DNA of 23,259 nt, taken from Flavobacteriaceae bacterium (GTDB taxonomy: Bacteria; Bacteroidota; Bacteroidia; Flavobacteriales; Flavobacteriaceae). This document shows positions 22,328-23,259 of the stretch, piece after piece; within the stretch, counting starts at the first letter, position 1, and each line of letters opens with the position of its first letter. The DNA lies in the NCBI GenBank assembly GCA_018662905.1, contig JABJFE010000102.1:1-23259 (forward strand). Direction: 5' to 3'. The translations under genes were made by a program, and so were the position numbers. The notes beneath the pieces were generated by a model. That model had not been told where the DNA came from, ran no database searches, and saw only the letters and a program-made list of their open reading frames with translations.

Positions 22328-22819
22328 ATGAAAAAATTCTTTCTTTTAACAACTGTAATTTTAATTGCAGCTTGTCAAACACCAATTGATTCTAGTGAGA
22401 CAAAAATGTCTAATGAAGATATTTCTAATGCCCTTAAAGAAAAGGCAGTAAAGCTTCAAGATGCTATTCTTACTCAAAACTTAGAAGAATTCAACAAACA
22501 TGTTGATCAAAGTATTCCTTTCACATCTGGGGAATCAAACTTGAAAAAGTTTATAGTAATGAACTCTGAAAGATTTAATACCGAAGCAAAAGCTAAATGG
22601 GGTTCTTTTGAATTATATGATATCGACGTAGCGCTTTCACCTGATTCAAGAACAGCTGTTTTAACTTTTTACGCTAAAGGCGATTATACTGTTGACAATA
22701 GTGATTCAATCGACTATAGCACAAGAGCTTCTTCAGTATGGGTTTCTACAGAAAATGGTTGGAAAATTATGCATTCAAACTGGGCACCACTTGAAGATGG
22801 TACTGGAATTCCTGAATAA
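22328..22819 (+). CDS. NTF2-like lipoprotein (SnoaL/DUF4440-like)
   Basis: A 163-residue exported lipoprotein with lipobox LIAA-C16 (MKKFFLLTTVILIAAC). After a short linker, the body starts with a helix (SNEDISNALKEKAVKLQDAI), then LEEFNKHVDQSIPFTSG, followed by long beta strands (ELYDIDVALSPDSRTAVLTF, ASSVWVSTENGWKIMHSNWAP). The final WKIMHSNWAP matches the closing strand of SnoaL_3/DUF4440-type domains (usually W-x-I-x-H-x-H), with N at one histidine place. It differs from the other lipoprotein (21627-22127) in sequence, so the two are not recent duplicates. The gene lies between the DUF1080 relic and the intact DUF1080 gene. Function unknown. Confidence 0.82.
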   Translation: MKKFFLLTTVILIAACQTPIDSSETKMSNEDISNALKEKAVKLQDAILTQNLEEFNKHVDQSIPFTSGESNLKKFIVMNSERFNTEAKAKWGSFELYDIDVALSPDSRTAVLTFYAKGDYTVDNSDSIDYSTRASSVWVSTENGWKIMHSNWAPLEDGTGIPE

Positions 22820-22842
22820 TATTTTCAATATTTTTATTTTTA

Positions 22843-22874
22843 AAAAAGCCTTTATAAATATATAGAGGCTTTTT
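22843..22874. terminator. Terminator between lipoprotein and DUF1080 genes
   Basis: AAAAAGCCT (22843-22851) pairs with AGGCTTTTT (22866-22874) across a 14-base AT loop, 24 bp after the lipoprotein stop. A on the left and T on the right allow it to serve both this gene (+) and the convergent DUF1080 gene (-). Confidence 0.8.
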
Positions 22875-22930
22875 AATTAAAGACATTTTAACATTTAAAT
22901 TTATCATTATTTAAACAAATTAATTTAATG

Positions 22931-23259
22931 TTAATCAAAGTTTTTGATTTTTATATTTCTAAACTCAACGGGATGGCCTTCAGATTGAAGTGATATATAT
23001 CCTTCAAAAAGAGACTCCCCTACTCTGTCAAGATAGTTGGCTGGAATTTTATCACCTCCTACTCTTAAATTAGAATAAGAAATCACCGTATCATTTTCAA
23101 CAATATGATGAACTATACTATTTGATTTAACAATTACTTCAACTTTAACCCAATCGTCATTATGATACGTTTTAGAATTAGAATTTACACAGTGGTATTT
23201 TGCTTTTTCAGAGTTAATATCAACATCGATTCCAGGTGAACACATATTTGCTGTTGATC
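22931..23259 (-). CDS. DUF1080 (3-keto-disaccharide hydrolase-like) protein, C-terminal part
   Basis: The reading frame stays open to the window edge, so the gene is cut at its 5' side; about 109 residues are visible and the internal ATG at 23245 is not the start. The sequence TANMCSPGIDVDI, then YHNDDWVKVEVIVKSNSIVH, VENDTVISYSNLRVGG, and the ending GYISLQSEGHPVEFRNIKIK are the last beta strands of the DUF1080 concanavalin-like fold, whose members hydrolyse 3-keto-glycosides or bind sugars. Most are secreted, but the N terminus is not visible. A decayed copy of its 3' end sits at 22186-22248. Confidence 0.85.
   Translation of the reverse strand, partial: STANMCSPGIDVDINSEKAKYHCVNSNSKTYHNDDWVKVEVIVKSNSIVHHIVENDTVISYSNLRVGGDKIPANYLDRVGESLFEGYISLQSEGHPVEFRNIKIKNFD

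Noticed and set aside
21627..22819. The two lipoprotein genes as a recent duplication pair, parallel to the DUF1080 duplication.
   Set aside because: Beyond lipobox and general NTF2-like layout their sequences do not align well, so they are not recent copies.

Overview
The window is chromosomal DNA of a Bacteroidota bacterium, most likely a marine flavobacterium with a small AT-rich genome. Several signs point there: very low GC, TAnnTTTG-type -7 promoter elements, a eukaryotic-type glutamine synthetase (GSII), a flavobacterial-style DnaJ with a shortened zinc finger, a sigma-54 regulator of about 387 residues without a helix-turn-helix, and tight gene packing. I see no insertion sequence, prophage, integrase, CRISPR array or recognisable defence gene.

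Layout. (1) Bases 1-5405, minus strand: a chaperone/stress block read as grpE, dnaJ, mscS-type channel, sigma-54 response regulator, secreted M28 peptidase, PAP2 phosphatase (cut by the window edge). Most gaps are 3-10 bp, with 82 bp between dnaJ and the channel gene, and a good promoter lies before grpE. (2) 5474-7865: a TIGR01777 sugar-nucleotide-epimerase-like protein diverges from branched-chain aminotransferase ilvE, whose stop overlaps the stop of a MazG-like pyrophosphohydrolase. (3) 7904-8454: a 62-residue membrane protein translationally coupled to the fluoride exporter crcB. (4) 8659-10929: a nitrogen-acquisition operon of outer-membrane porin, PII regulator and ammonium transporter, followed by a secreted amidohydrolase (10964-12529). 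(5) 12532-16441, minus strand: a housekeeping operon of purM-like AIR synthase, prfA, pyrF and an alpha/beta hydrolase. (6) 16692-17702: GSII, ending in a clean intrinsic terminator. (7) 17758-21436: a Na+/Ca2+ antiporter, a 49-residue basic protein, the divergent threonine-to-glycine pair kbl and a TDH-like SDR, and a DUF2452 protein. (8) 21502-23259: tRNA-Arg(ACG), two NTF2/SnoaL-like lipoproteins, a relic of a DUF1080 gene and the 3' end of an intact DUF1080 gene.

How the genes connect: porin, PII, Amt and GSII together form ammonium uptake, sensing and assimilation. Kbl and the SDR dehydrogenase would convert threonine to glycine and acetyl-CoA. GrpE and DnaJ are co-chaperones of DnaK, which is not in the window.

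I found no clear new multi-gene system. The most unusual signals are a strong terminator-like hairpin inside the signal-peptide codons of the amidohydrolase, a degraded DUF1080 3' end matching the intact copy about 745 bp away, a PII protein with an altered and shortened T-loop, and a DNA-binding-domain-less sigma-54 activator in the chaperone gene run.
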